From the NCBI GenBank assembly GCA_900142905.1, contig FSRV01000002.1, positions 558,001 to 622,000 of the forward strand: 64,000 nt of DNA, written 5' to 3'. The notes under the pieces are model-generated. The model saw nothing but the letters and a program-made list of their open reading frames with translations. It was not told the DNA's origin and did not search any database. Shown one piece after another: positions 27,217-36,425 of the stretch. How positions within the stretch are numbered: position 1 is the first letter of the stretch; every line of letters starts with the position of its first letter. The DNA comes from Burkholderia sp. GAS332 (lineage in GTDB: Bacteria > Pseudomonadota > Gammaproteobacteria > Burkholderiales > Burkholderiaceae). The translations under genes and the position numbers were made by a program.

Positions 27217-27401
27217 TTAGCCGCCCGAGGGTGACGTATGACCCAGCACGCCGGCCACGGCCAATACCGTCAGCATGGCGACAGCTTCGACCGCCAGCAA
27301 CCGGTCGAAGCCGCGCCACACACGAGCGCCCCGACTGCAACCGCGAACAGCATGTCTTGCGCGGCCGCGACGACGATCTGCGCGACGACGAGCGGATCCA
27401 C
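27217..27401 (-). pseudogene. copD: copD remnant with large internal deletion
   Basis: A GTG at 27401, 2 nt after the copC stop, opens VDPLVVAQIVVAAAQDMLFAV, the usual start of CopD copper-resistance membrane proteins. The frame runs only 43 codons to a TGA at 27270. In another frame, the same stretch encodes FDRLLAVEAVAMLTVLAV followed by GVLGH and a TAA at 27217, which reads like a CopD C-terminal end. An intact CopD is about 300 residues, so most of the gene is gone and the two ends are out of frame. The junction lies near 27310. Assignment is by memory of the family and by operon position. Confidence 0.65.
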
Positions 27402-27403
27402 TG

Positions 27404-27781
27404 CTACTTCACTGTGAAGGTGTAGTGTCCCTGCGTGCGGTGTCCGTCGTCAGCGACCGCCACCCAGGCAACCGAGTACTCGCCCGGCGTCAGCGGGTTC
27501 AGCGCCACCGACATGTGCTTCTTGTTGGACGGATCGACCACGGATTTGGCGCTCGTCACCGGCTTGCCCTGCGCATCGGTGACGGTGATCGAGCTGAACG
27601 CCGGTTCGAGACCATCATCGAAGTCGATGGCCACATCTTTCTGTGACGTCGTGACGGTCGAGCCGGCAGACGGTACCTGGTGAGTCGGATAGGCGTGAGC
27701 GTGCGCGAATTGCGCGACCGTCAGCGTCAGCGCGGCAACGAGGCCGCGCGCCATGGAGGAGTTCAGGAGAGCGGTTTTCAT
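27404..27781 (-). CDS. copC: CopC-domain periplasmic copper-binding protein
   Basis: A 125-residue protein. The signal peptide ends AQFAHA, leaving a mature N-terminal His typical of CopC Cu(II) sites. The beta-sandwich includes VPSAGSTVTTS and ends DDGHRTQGHYTFTVK, with a conserved Asp and His. It binds and buffers copper in the periplasm and normally partners CopD, of which only a remnant survives next door. Its ATG overlaps the beta-barrel gene stop by 1 nt. Confidence 0.88.
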   Translation of the reverse strand: MKTALLNSSMARGLVAALTLTVAQFAHAHAYPTHQVPSAGSTVTTSQKDVAIDFDDGLEPAFSSITVTDAQGKPVTSAKSVVDPSNKKHMSVALNPLTPGEYSVAWVAVADDGHRTQGHYTFTVK

Positions 27782-28707
27782 CAGTTGAAGAGCGGCTTGC
27801 CGAGAGAGTTAGGGAAGATGTCGTCGAAATACAGATGAGCGTCGAACAGGACGCCCACGTGATTGCCGGTCAGGCGGTTGACGGGAATTTGCGCTTCGAT
27901 GCCAAACTGCCCATAGCGGTTGAGCCAGAGTACGCCTGGGTTGACGGTCCCGGTTGTTTGACCGGCACACGCGCCCGCCGTACAGGTACTCATCGGGGCT
28001 TCTACGACCAGAAACAGGTTGCGGAACGGTTGCGGGAGTCCGAGGTCTTTGACCTGCGATTGCAGGTAAGGAATGCTGTACTGCAACGTGAGGCCCCAGC
28101 CGAACGAATTCGGTCCGTTATCCGACGACGTCGTCGTCAGGTTGGGACCGAGTTGGCCGGTGATGGCGAAAGGCCGCAGGTAGCTCAGCGAGGCCGGTAG
28201 GTCGCCGAAGCCCTTGCCGAAATAGAAGCTTGGCGTAAGGGTCGAATACGCGTTCGCGATCGATTTTGCACCTGTTCCGCCAACTTCAGCGAGCAGCCCG
28301 ATCGACGTCATGAATTCGTGGCGCGCATTCGCGTAGATCATGTATTTGGCGCCGACGGTAATGTTGTCCCAGCCCTTGGCGGAGCCGCCGTTCGGGGCGT
28401 TCTGGGACACGTAGTCGCTGGCAATGCTGAAGGCGAGATTCTTCGTGATCAGCTTGTCCCACTCGTAGGACACGGTGTTGACGTTCATGTTGTCACCGTT
28501 GTCGTCCGGCGTCTTGGTATGGCCGAACTGGGTGTCGAATTCGTCACCGACACCGGGGTCGTCGACCGTCAGCGTGGCGGGAAATACACGGTCGCCGACC
28601 ACCGCATGGGCTGATGCAGCCGGCGAACCGGCGAGGCAGGCGGTGCCGGCCGCCGCTATCAGGGCGGCGCGTGCGGGCGCCGCGTGCCGTTTGAAAAACG
28701 TACGCAT
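27781..28707 (-). CDS. Putative outer-membrane beta-barrel of the copper gene set
   Basis: A 308-residue protein with a signal peptide cleaved near AASAHA. Alternating Gly/aromatic strands (GWDNITVGAKYMIYAN, GWGLTLQYSIPYL) and a terminal segment VGVLFDAHLYFDDIFP are typical of small outer-membrane barrels annotated as hypothetical or transporter-like. It lies between a DUF2946 gene and copC on the same strand. Role in copper handling is inferred only from position. Confidence 0.65.
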   Translation of the reverse strand: MRTFFKRHAAPARAALIAAAGTACLAGSPAASAHAVVGDRVFPATLTVDDPGVGDEFDTQFGHTKTPDDNGDNMNVNTVSYEWDKLITKNLAFSIASDYVSQNAPNGGSAKGWDNITVGAKYMIYANARHEFMTSIGLLAEVGGTGAKSIANAYSTLTPSFYFGKGFGDLPASLSYLRPFAITGQLGPNLTTTSSDNGPNSFGWGLTLQYSIPYLQSQVKDLGLPQPFRNLFLVVEAPMSTCTAGACAGQTTGTVNPGVLWLNRYGQFGIEAQIPVNRLTGNHVGVLFDAHLYFDDIFPNSLGKPLFN

Positions 28708-28810
28708 GATCTAATTCTTCTCCAATTGTCTTGATGCGTCGCCGCGTTTGCGCGCGACGGCATACCGCGACTGCTCGCGCAGCGCGGACTCTGTTCTGGA
28801 CCAGATCGAC

Positions 28811-29191
28811 TCAGGAAAGAACGGGAGGCGCACGCGGCTGGGCCGCGGTATAGAAGAGGGGGAGGTAGACCGTGTCACGCGTTGCGACGACCGGTGCTCG
28901 CGCAACCGATAGCGTGGCGGCAAACACCGCGGGCGTGCCCGGCAGCACCGGCGCGTGGGCAAGCACGCCGCAATAGGCGCAAGCCTGCCAATGGAATGCC
29001 GGTGAATGCGAGGACTTGCTGTTCTGCGCGACCGGGCTGTTGTCCGGTTCTGCTGAACAGTAGGTGGCGAGTGCCTGGCCGAGCCGATCATGTGCCGCCA
29101 GCGCCTGCGAAACCGTCGGCGCGAGCGTACTCATCAGGATTGCAAGCAATCCCAACAGGCTGCCGATTTTCTGAAGGCGAAGACGAAGCAT
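28811..29191 (-). CDS. DUF2946 family protein
   Basis: The ATG at 29191 gives 126 residues; a TTG at 29245 would add 18. One N-terminal hydrophobic helix (LLGLLAILMSTLAPTVSQAL) is followed by Ser/His/Cys-rich sequence with HWQACAYCGVLAHAPVLP, the DUF2946 hallmark CxxC. These proteins commonly sit beside copper genes. It heads the leftward set that continues into the barrel, CopC and the CopD remnant; the gap to the barrel is 103 nt. Confidence 0.7.
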   Translation of the reverse strand: MLRLRLQKIGSLLGLLAILMSTLAPTVSQALAAHDRLGQALATYCSAEPDNSPVAQNSKSSHSPAFHWQACAYCGVLAHAPVLPGTPAVFAATLSVARAPVVATRDTVYLPLFYTAAQPRAPPVLS

Positions 29192-29409
29192 ACTGGCCGC
29201 TAAGGACGAGAGGAAGCAATGAACGACGCCGATTATGCCACGCAACTATTCAGGCGAAGATACAGGGTTTCACATGTCCGAGGTAGGTTTATTACCATTT
29301 TTTCGGGGACATGGAGACGCTAGTCAACCAGATTATTTCTCAACCGTTTAGCAAAAGCCTGTATCGCGACAAACATTCGTATCCCTCGAAATGAGAAAGG
29401 GGCGCTGCA

Positions 29410-30648
29410 ATGCTGCAATGCGTTAAGGTGACCGTGGGCTGCATTCTGGCGTTGTCATGTGCGATAGCGCAGTCGGACGCGGTGTTCTCCGACACCGGCT
29501 ATGCCGCTGACGCTTACGGTGCTGCGGATCACTATCCACTCCCCATCCCCGGCCACGCGAGAACACAGAAGCAGTTCGTCGGCTATTACACCCATTTCGA
29601 CGAGATCCGTCCCGCCGATCCGATTGCCAAGGCCGGCGCTCCGTCCACACTTAAATCCTCCGAACACGAACTCACCCTGAACTACCCGTACGGGGGCCAG
29701 TTTCACAGTATCGATGACTATCTCGACCGCAATCCGGTGACCGGCCTGCTTATCGCTCGCGGCGACACAATCCTTTACGAGCATTATCGCTACGCACGGA
29801 AAGACACCGACCGGTTCATGTCGCAGTCCATGGCGAAAACACTCGTCGGAATGCTGATCGGTATCGCCATATCGGAAGGGGCCATTCACTCGATTGACGA
29901 TCTTGCCGACGCCTATGTGCCGGAGTTGGCTAACAATGCTTACGGCCAGACCTCAATTCGTGATCTGCTGCACATGTCTTCCGGCGTCCATTTCTTTGAG
30001 GACAGCAACCCTGGCGACGATCGGGACAAGCTAGGCCGCGACCTCTTCAGCCCGAACGGCGTAGGGGCAATCGAAGCCGTCAAGCGGTTCGATCAACGCG
30101 ACCGCGCGCCCGGCACGCATTTCAGCTACGCAAGTATCGAAACGGAAGTGCTTGGCCTGGTGTTGAGCCATGCAACACATATGTCGGTGGCACAGTACGC
30201 GAGCGAGCGCATCTGGAAGAAGATGGGCATGGAGTCGGATGCGTCATGGGGACGTGATGCGACCGGGCAGGACATTACCTACTGCTGCGTGAGCGCTACG
30301 CTGCGTGATTGGGCAAGACTCGGACTGATGCTGGCCTATGACGGCAAGTGGAACGGTAAGCAGATCGTGCCGCGCGACTGGGTGCTACAGGCAACAAGCA
30401 TCGCCTCTCCCGATAGTTTTCTTGCCGCAGGCAAGGCCAACCCGATTTTCGGTTACGGGTATCAGGTCTGGATACTGCCGGGCGACCACCGCATGTTCGC
30501 GCTGCAAGGCATGGACGGTCAAAGAATCATTGTCGATCCACGTTCGAAGCTCGTATTCGTGCAAACAGCCGTATGGACCAGCGATCACGATCCCGGCATG
30601 CGGGAAGTCTATGCACTATGGAACGCACTTGTTGCGCAGTACGGATAG
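29410..30648 (+). CDS. Beta-lactamase-fold serine hydrolase (NylB-like)
   Basis: A 412-residue protein with an N-terminal signal (GCILALSCAIAQSDA). SxxK is Ser140-Met-Ala-Lys143 (SQSMAKTLVGM) and the second motif Tyr is Tyr240 in FSYASIETE. LQGMDGQ takes the third-motif place. The SMAK and YAS forms resemble 6-aminohexanoate-dimer hydrolase and esterases more than true beta-lactamases. It is probably a secreted esterase or amidase. It is convergent with a LysR gene 8 nt away. Confidence 0.85.
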   Translation: MLQCVKVTVGCILALSCAIAQSDAVFSDTGYAADAYGAADHYPLPIPGHARTQKQFVGYYTHFDEIRPADPIAKAGAPSTLKSSEHELTLNYPYGGQFHSIDDYLDRNPVTGLLIARGDTILYEHYRYARKDTDRFMSQSMAKTLVGMLIGIAISEGAIHSIDDLADAYVPELANNAYGQTSIRDLLHMSSGVHFFEDSNPGDDRDKLGRDLFSPNGVGAIEAVKRFDQRDRAPGTHFSYASIETEVLGLVLSHATHMSVAQYASERIWKKMGMESDASWGRDATGQDITYCCVSATLRDWARLGLMLAYDGKWNGKQIVPRDWVLQATSIASPDSFLAAGKANPIFGYGYQVWILPGDHRMFALQGMDGQRIIVDPRSKLVFVQTAVWTSDHDPGMREVYALWNALVAQYG

Positions 30649-30656
30649 ATTTGCGT

Positions 30657-31637
30657 TCAAGCAAATGGTCCCTTCTTCCGCGATCCGACAGGCCCGGAGA
30701 CACTGTGTATCTGGGCCTTGCCATCGCCCGCCGGGCGGTTCTTCACGTGATCAATGAACGCGCGCAGCTTCGGCAAGATTTGCCGGCGGCTGGGATAGCA
30801 GAGAAACACCCCCGGAATCACCGGCGCGTAGGCTTCCAGCACGTGCACCAGTCTTGCGGTTCTCAACCCTTCGGCGACCATCGGCTCGGGTAGCTGCGCG
30901 AGGCCCAGGCCTTCGATCGCCGCGCCCAGCATGGTCGGAAAATCGCTGGCGATCAGTGGACCGGATACGGCGATTTCGATCGCCTGCCCGTTAACGTTGA
31001 ATGACCATGACGCGAGTGCGCCGCTGGACCGCCGCCATCGCAGGCATGCGTGTTGGCGCAGATCGTCCGTCTCCACGGGTTGGTCATGCGCTGCGAAGTA
31101 ATCAGGACTACCGACAACGATGAGGCGCAACGGCGGCGTCAACGGTACCGCGACCATGTCGGCGGCGACGAGATGCCCCAGCCGGATGCCGGCGTCGAAT
31201 CCTTCCGCCGCAAGATCGATCACCTCCTTGCTGGTGGCAAGCTCCACCTCGATCTCGGGATAGGCCTTGCAGAAGGATGCGATCAGCGGCTCCAGCAGGA
31301 TCGGGACAACCGCGCGCGGTACGGTGAGACGCAGCAATCCCGACGGCCGCTGACCGAGCCCGCGCGCAACCTCGCCGGCAGCGACAAGTTCCTCGAAAGC
31401 GGGCTTGGCGCGCGAAAGAAACCGTTCGCCGGCCTCGGTCAGGCCAACGCTGCGCGTGGTGCGTGTAAAGAGCGCTGCGCCAATGCGCGCTTCGAGCACG
31501 CGCACCGTCTGGCTGACGGCCGATGGCGTCACGCCGAGTTCTGCAGCTGCCTTGCGAAAGCTGCGATGCTGGGCAACGCTCAAGAAAACCTCCACGCCAT
31601 CGAGCGCGCCCTGCCTGACTGTGAAGTTCTGCTTCAT
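30657..31637 (-). CDS. LysR-family transcriptional regulator
   Basis: A 326-residue protein. The helix-turn-helix is FLSVAQHRSFRKAAAELGVTPSAVSQTVRVLE with the usual FTRTTRSVGLTEAGERFL. The effector domain contains GFDAGIRLGHLVAADMVAVPL, as in the CrgA/AaeR-like group. It has an extra basic tail of about 20 residues after the domain. It is divergent from broken genes at 31723-32032, so its former target may have been lost. Confidence 0.9.
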   Translation of the reverse strand: MKQNFTVRQGALDGVEVFLSVAQHRSFRKAAAELGVTPSAVSQTVRVLEARIGAALFTRTTRSVGLTEAGERFLSRAKPAFEELVAAGEVARGLGQRPSGLLRLTVPRAVVPILLEPLIASFCKAYPEIEVELATSKEVIDLAAEGFDAGIRLGHLVAADMVAVPLTPPLRLIVVGSPDYFAAHDQPVETDDLRQHACLRWRRSSGALASWSFNVNGQAIEIAVSGPLIASDFPTMLGAAIEGLGLAQLPEPMVAEGLRTARLVHVLEAYAPVIPGVFLCYPSRRQILPKLRAFIDHVKNRPAGDGKAQIHSVSGPVGSRKKGPFA

Positions 31638-31722
31638 AGCGTGTCAACATTGTGATGAATAGTCACTCGCGCGAGACGATGGTACACCTAACACCTGTAG
31701 ATCAGGAGTGGGGGAACCTTCA

Positions 31723-31830
31723 ATGACTGACGCACTTGATGGCGTGCGCGAACACTATCGCACGACCGGCCTGACCGGCCACGCAGTCCCGGATTCATCT
31801 GGCGAACCGCCGCTGATCACGCGCGCGGTT
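31723..31830 (+). pseudogene. 5' fragment of a SAM-methyltransferase gene
   Basis: An ATG at 31723 begins MTDALDGVREHYRTTGLT, which matches my memory of the N-terminus of class I SAM-dependent methyltransferases (VREHYRATGLT form). After about 30 codons the similarity stops, and the frame runs on as Arg-rich nonsense to 31926. The methyltransferase body is missing. The downstream end point is approximate. Confidence 0.5.
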
Positions 31831-31833
31831 TCC

Positions 31834-32032
31834 GCCAGGCGTCGTCGCGTTGCCGGCGGGGATGGGCGACGTGATCACCGCGCCCGGCCGGTTCCAGTTG
31901 ATCGCTCTGCATGGGCCAAGCATTAGCGCGGGCGCTTATCCGTATGTACTGACCCCTGCTTTCGTGGTGCCCAGCTCGATCCTGCTGCACGCGCTGTCGC
32001 TGCGGCAACTGATCCGACGACGCGCCGCCTGA
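31834..32032 (+). pseudogene. 3' fragment of a membrane-protein gene
   Basis: The frame shows VVALPAGMGDVITAPGRFQL and then AYPYVLTPAFVVPSSILLHA up to a TGA at 32030-32032. This resembles two separate pieces of a multi-helix membrane protein joined by an internal deletion. The LPAG..GD and AYP..VP..LLH elements parallel LPASFAVFAAYGDFATG and AYAIPIIYVPLL in the intact gene 50 nt downstream, so it is probably a decayed relative. Confidence 0.5.
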
Positions 32033-32081
32033 TCGCGTTCCCGACCATCAACGCTCCACCCAACACTGGATAGCAAGCACC

Positions 32082-32585
32082 ATGTCACCGAAACTTCTCT
32101 TTCAGTTACATCTCGTTCTGGGGTATGTCGCGTGGCTTCTTTGCTTCGGCGCCTACGTCTGGCCCAGGCTCAAGTCGATGGCCCCATTCGACGCGCAACG
32201 CGCAATCGCCACGTTGCACAGCTTCCGTTTCTTCGGGCTTGTCTTCATCCTCCCGGGCATCGTCAGTCCCGATCTTCCTGCCAGCTTCGCCGTGTTTGCC
32301 GCATACGGCGATTTCGCAACGGGCGTGCTGGCGATGCTGGCGCTCCTGACGGTACGCATACGCCGGCTCTTCTGGTTGTTCGTCGTAGCCTTCAATGTTG
32401 TGGGCACGACCGACCTCATCGTCGACTACTACCATGCAATTCAGGCCGATCTTCCTGCGCATGCGGGAGAATTTGGCGCCGCGTACGCGATTCCGATCAT
32501 CTACGTGCCCTTGCTGATGATTACGCATGTTGCCGCTTTCTGTCTGGCGCTGCGCCCTCAGCTCAAGACGGCTCCGAGCTATTGA
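32082..32585 (+). CDS. Small integral membrane protein, unknown
   Basis: A 167-residue protein with about five hydrophobic helices (LHLVLGYVAWLLCFGAYV; FFGLVFILPGIV; FATGVLAMLALLTV; LFWLFVVAFNVVG; IPIIYVPLLMITHVAAF). I do not recognise a named family. It shares motifs with the broken gene just upstream. It is convergent with the questin-oxidase-like gene. Confidence 0.65.
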   Translation: MSPKLLFQLHLVLGYVAWLLCFGAYVWPRLKSMAPFDAQRAIATLHSFRFFGLVFILPGIVSPDLPASFAVFAAYGDFATGVLAMLALLTVRIRRLFWLFVVAFNVVGTTDLIVDYYHAIQADLPAHAGEFGAAYAIPIIYVPLLMITHVAAFCLALRPQLKTAPSY

Positions 32586-32624
32586 TCCTTCCGTAAGCCA
32601 TGATGCGGTGCTAACGGAAGGCTG

Positions 32625-33626
32625 CTACGACACCAGCCTTGCTGCTGACGCAAGGTATAGCGGCGATGGGTCGCGTCGGTCCTCGCAAAGACAGGTGTAC
32701 GTCATCTTAATCACGTGATCGTCGTCCGAGGCGACCGCCATCCCGCATACGTCGTTCCACTCAATGGCGAGATCTGGGATGTTTGGTTCTGCGTCAGCCA
32801 GCCTGCCGACCGTTGCATAAGCGGCGCATAGCGCAATCCACAGGCCCGGCAGCAATTGCTTGACCAGTTCATCGTGCAGCTGGGCAAAGACGATTCGCGC
32901 AGCGCGCGTCGCGGTAACCGTGTGGAGCAAGGTGAAGTCCGGCTTACGCCAGTAAGCGCCAATTGTCGCCCGTGCCAGATCGTCCAGTAACGCGACATCG
33001 GCGGGAGGCGCAAGGACGGCCCTGCCAAACCGCGGATCGGTTCCAGCAGCACGCAAGCGCGATGTGATCGAGGTGCCCTCGAAAGCCGTGCCGCTCCATG
33101 CCTGGGCGATGTGGTCGAATCCTGCATCGGCGCTTTCTGCCGTGCGATTTTCTTCCAGACTAACGTCAATAGGCAGATGCGACGAGATTAACGACGCCAG
33201 GCCCGAGGCAACCTCGCCGGCATGTCCGGCCTCAATGCCGTAGGCCAGCCGGATCAGCGAGTGGAAGGCCTGCGTAGCAGGAGCGAAAGGAACCTCCTGC
33301 AGCACTGTCGTGATCACGGGAACGGCCCCGGCGTCGGCGATCCAGTCCTGAAAGCAAAGGCGCAAAGCGCCGAATGCGGCACGTTCGCCTAAATGTCGTG
33401 CCCATGCGTGACGAGCGATAACCGCGTCGATTGGCGGCGCGCTCAAGGCGTACTCGCACTCCCACATATCGAAAAAGGTCTGCAGTCGAGTTGGCGAAGC
33501 CCCCATTTCGGCCAATGCAACAAGCGCCATCGGGCAATGGTTGGTTGTACCTCTAGCCGCAAGGTCGAAGTGTGCGTTTGCATCCAGAAGCTCGCTCAAC
33601 TTGAGGTGAACGGGGTCTTTGCGCAT
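32625..33626 (-). CDS. Questin oxidase-like protein (DUF4243)
   Basis: The ATG at 33626 gives 333 residues; a GTG at 33686 would add 20. It opens LSELLDANAHFDLAARGTTNHCPMALVAL, with HSLIRLAYGIEAGH in the middle and HVIKMTYTCLCEDRRDPSPLYLAAA-like sequence at the end. These fit questin oxidase family proteins, Baeyer-Villiger-type fungal polyketide enzymes with many uncharacterised bacterial members. It is divergent from a DyP peroxidase, so an oxidative or aromatic substrate is plausible but unproven. Confidence 0.75.
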   Translation of the reverse strand: MRKDPVHLKLSELLDANAHFDLAARGTTNHCPMALVALAEMGASPTRLQTFFDMWECEYALSAPPIDAVIARHAWARHLGERAAFGALRLCFQDWIADAGAVPVITTVLQEVPFAPATQAFHSLIRLAYGIEAGHAGEVASGLASLISSHLPIDVSLEENRTAESADAGFDHIAQAWSGTAFEGTSITSRLRAAGTDPRFGRAVLAPPADVALLDDLARATIGAYWRKPDFTLLHTVTATRAARIVFAQLHDELVKQLLPGLWIALCAAYATVGRLADAEPNIPDLAIEWNDVCGMAVASDDDHVIKMTYTCLCEDRRDPSPLYLASAARLVS

Positions 33627-33777
33627 GTTGCCGTTTCTCAACCAAAGGAGGGAAGTCACATTGTGAATTGGAATGCTTACGGGCACATTGCACTTGACCC
33701 GTGCCTCACGGCCATGATTGAATTTGGCAGGGGTGTTCGTCGGTAATGCTCACCTCGCTTCGCGACAGGAGGCAGCC

Positions 33778-34749
33778 GTGAGCCCGAAATCTTCGCCGAT
33801 CTCCAACGCCCAGCGCGCACTCGACACCGAGCCGCAATCCATTGATGCTCCGCTCTCGGCGGCCGCCGCGTTTCTCGTGCTTGTTGTCAAGGATGATGAC
33901 GCATCGATCGCCACCGCCCGCTCCGTGGTGGGCAGTACCGGCGACCTCATTAAAGACCTCAGGATCCGAGCCAATAGCGGCCTGTTCACCTGCAACGTCG
34001 GGATCTCGCATCGCATCTGGGGACCGCTCACCGGCCAACCCGTGCCCAGCGAGCTTGCGCCGTTCCGGGAGGTGCGGGGCGCCACGCACACTGCGGTGGC
34101 CACAGCCGGTGATCTTCTTTACCACATTCGTGCCGACTCGATGGATCTGATCATCGAGTTCGAGAAAATTCTCCTTGAGGCCTTCGGCGACGCCGTCACG
34201 GCGGTCGACGACGTGGCTGGGTTCCGCTATTTCGACGGGCGCGACCTGCTCGAGTTTATCGACGGCACCGCGAATCCCGACGGCCTCGACCTGCCCGCCG
34301 CGACGATTGTCGGCGAGGAGGATCCCGCCTACGCCGGCGGTAGCTATGTCGTGATCCAGAAATACCTGCATGACCTCGCAGCCTGGCGCGCTCAAAAAGT
34401 TGAAACCCAGGAGGCGATTATCGGGCGCACCAAGTTCGACAACGTCGAGTTACCCGATGCGACGGAGGGTCAAAAGTCGCACAAGACGCTCTGCACGATC
34501 CAGGACACCGAAGGCGAGCACGACATCCTGCGCGACAACATGCCCTTCGCGGTCCCGGGACGGGGCGAGTACGGCACCTACTTCATCGGTTATTCGCGCC
34601 ACCTTTGGGTGATCGAGAAGATGATGGAACGGATGTTTATCGGCGACCCTCCACCGCTTCACGACCGGATCCTGGACTTTTCCAAGGCCGTCGCCGGTGT
34701 GACGTTCTTCGCTCCGGCTCGCAAATTTCTGAGCAACCTTGCTGACTGA
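33778..34749 (+). CDS. DyP-type heme peroxidase
   Basis: A GTG start at 33778 is chosen because a perfect AGGAGG lies at 33767-33772; 323 residues. The distal heme motif GxxDG appears as EFIDGTANPDG, and ILRDNMPFAVPGRGEYGTYFIGYSRHLWVIEKMMERMF is the typical C-terminal heme-pocket region. It closely resembles the YfeX-type subgroup. It uses peroxide to oxidise dyes, aromatics or heme-like compounds. No signal or Tat peptide, so cytosolic. Confidence 0.9.
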   Translation: MSPKSSPISNAQRALDTEPQSIDAPLSAAAAFLVLVVKDDDASIATARSVVGSTGDLIKDLRIRANSGLFTCNVGISHRIWGPLTGQPVPSELAPFREVRGATHTAVATAGDLLYHIRADSMDLIIEFEKILLEAFGDAVTAVDDVAGFRYFDGRDLLEFIDGTANPDGLDLPAATIVGEEDPAYAGGSYVVIQKYLHDLAAWRAQKVETQEAIIGRTKFDNVELPDATEGQKSHKTLCTIQDTEGEHDILRDNMPFAVPGRGEYGTYFIGYSRHLWVIEKMMERMFIGDPPPLHDRILDFSKAVAGVTFFAPARKFLSNLAD

Positions 34750-35258
34750 GTTGTCTCAGCGAGTGTCATCGAAGTTCCCTCCGATATTCCATTTTCGACC
34801 TTGGGCGGCCGTGGCGGCCGCCTCTCGAACGCACGCCTGTCTAGCTCCGGGGTAGCGGGGCGACTTTTGTGTCTCCTGTTGCCCGCTACGGAAGACATGA
34901 GAGAAATTGATCAAACCAAACAAAAAACATCAATTCCCATCAGATATTGTTCGACCGAGAATGGTTCACCAGTCGGCAACGCGAGAGACGCGATGCCGGA
35001 TGAGAAACGATCCCCCATTCCTTCCTGTCGCCATTCATTTTGCCTAAATAGTTAGGAATATATATCAAATAGCTTACTGGTTCTGATGCAAAAGAAAAAA
35101 TGACCGGTGCCAGTAATCGACGGCTTGCATTTCCGTCGGCACAGTGCCGCGACTGCATGAGCGGAGGATGTCCTGACGGGGTGATCCTATTGCCTTCTGG
35201 TTTGCTATGCATTCCTACCTAATGTAAACACAATCCAATACCTTAAAGGAAAACAACG
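34750..35258. other. Intergenic region with AT-rich patch
   Basis: I see no gene in 509 bases. A GC palindrome GGCGGCCG-TGG-CGGCCGCC lies at 34804-34822, shortly after the DyP stop, without a T tract. From about 34900 to 35100 the sequence is much more AT-rich than its surroundings. The end must contain the promoter of the PotF-like gene; its Shine-Dalgarno AAAGGAAAA is clear, but I could not fix a -35/-10 pair. Confidence 0.4.
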
Positions 35259-36380
35259 ATGCGCTTTTGTCATCTTCGTCATGAGCTCTCGGCTGCTGCT
35301 TTTGTCGCGATCATTGGACTTCTTCTGTCCAGCTCGCCGCCGGTAATGGCGGCCGATGCTGAACTCAATGTCTACAACTGGTCGGACTACATCGCTAAGG
35401 ACACGATCCCGAACTTCGAAAAAGAGTCTGGCATTCACGTGCGATACGACAACTACGACAGTGACGACACGCTGCAGGCCAAGCTTCTGGCGGGGAGTTC
35501 AGGTTTCGACATCGTCGTGCCGTCGTCGCTCTACATGGCGAGGCAGATTCAGGCGGGCATACTTCAGAAGCTCGACAAGTCACAAATCCCGAACCTCAAG
35601 AATCTCGACCCGGCACTCATGAAAATGATCGCGGATGCCGATCCGGGGGCGCAATACGGCGTACCCTGGGCGTACGGCACCGATGGCATCGGCTACAACG
35701 TGCAAGAAGTGAAGAAAGCGCTGGGCGAGGACGCGCCCGTCGACAGTTGGGCGCTGGTGTTCGATCCGGCTAACGTGTCGAAGCTGAAAAGTTGTGGCGT
35801 CTCGTTCCTCGATCAGGCCTCTGACGCATTCGCGACTGCATTGCAGTACCTGCACAAGGATCCGAACAGTTCGAATCCCGCCGACTATCAGGCCGCCTTC
35901 GATCTGCTGAAGAAGGTGCGGCCTTACATCACCCAGTTTAACTCGTCGGGCTACATCAATGACCTCGCGAATAACGATGTCTGCGTGGCGATCGGTTGGT
36001 CTGGCGACGTGGGCATTGCGCGGCGGCGTGCGGCAGAAGCGAAACGCTCCTACGAGGTCCGCTTCTCGAACGTCAAGGAAGGTGGCCTGCTGTGGTTCGA
36101 CATGATGGTGATCCCGAAGGACGCGCCGCATCCCGAAGCGGCCATGAAGTGGATCAACTATATCGAAGACCCGAAGGTCAATGCGGCGATCACCAACGAG
36201 GTGTTCTATCCGACCGCGAACCGTGCCGCGCGACAGTTCGTCAGTCCGGTTGTGTCGCAGGACCCGAGCGTTTATCCGGGCGATGACGTGCTGAGCAAAA
36301 TGACCCTGATGAGGCCGTTGCCCGCCGACATCGTCCGGCTGGAAAACCGCCTTTGGGCGCAACTGAAGGCGGGGCGCTGA
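35259..36380 (+). CDS. PotF-like polyamine-binding protein 1
   Basis: A 373-residue periplasmic binding protein with a signal ending VMAADA. Strong PotF likeness: ELNVYNWSDYIAKDTIPNFEKESGI, LKSCGVSFLD, YINDLANNDVCVAIGWSGDVG and LLWFDMMVIP. The Trp and Asp in GWSGD and the Asp in WFD correspond, by eye, to ligand residues of E. coli PotF (Trp244, Asp247, Asp278). Likely ligand is putrescine, agmatine or a relative. No permease or ATPase is nearby. It precedes the LysR/AguA/AguB genes. Confidence 0.88.
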   Translation: MRFCHLRHELSAAAFVAIIGLLLSSSPPVMAADAELNVYNWSDYIAKDTIPNFEKESGIHVRYDNYDSDDTLQAKLLAGSSGFDIVVPSSLYMARQIQAGILQKLDKSQIPNLKNLDPALMKMIADADPGAQYGVPWAYGTDGIGYNVQEVKKALGEDAPVDSWALVFDPANVSKLKSCGVSFLDQASDAFATALQYLHKDPNSSNPADYQAAFDLLKKVRPYITQFNSSGYINDLANNDVCVAIGWSGDVGIARRRAAEAKRSYEVRFSNVKEGGLLWFDMMVIPKDAPHPEAAMKWINYIEDPKVNAAITNEVFYPTANRAARQFVSPVVSQDPSVYPGDDVLSKMTLMRPLPADIVRLENRLWAQLKAGR

Positions 36381-36425
36381 TCTGTTTGCGAACGGTGAAT
36401 GAGCCGGCCGTGGTCCTGCTACAAG

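Noticed and set aside
34804..34822. GC palindrome after the DyP gene as a terminator
   Set aside because: No T tract and very short loop; I keep it only as a note in the intergenic entry.
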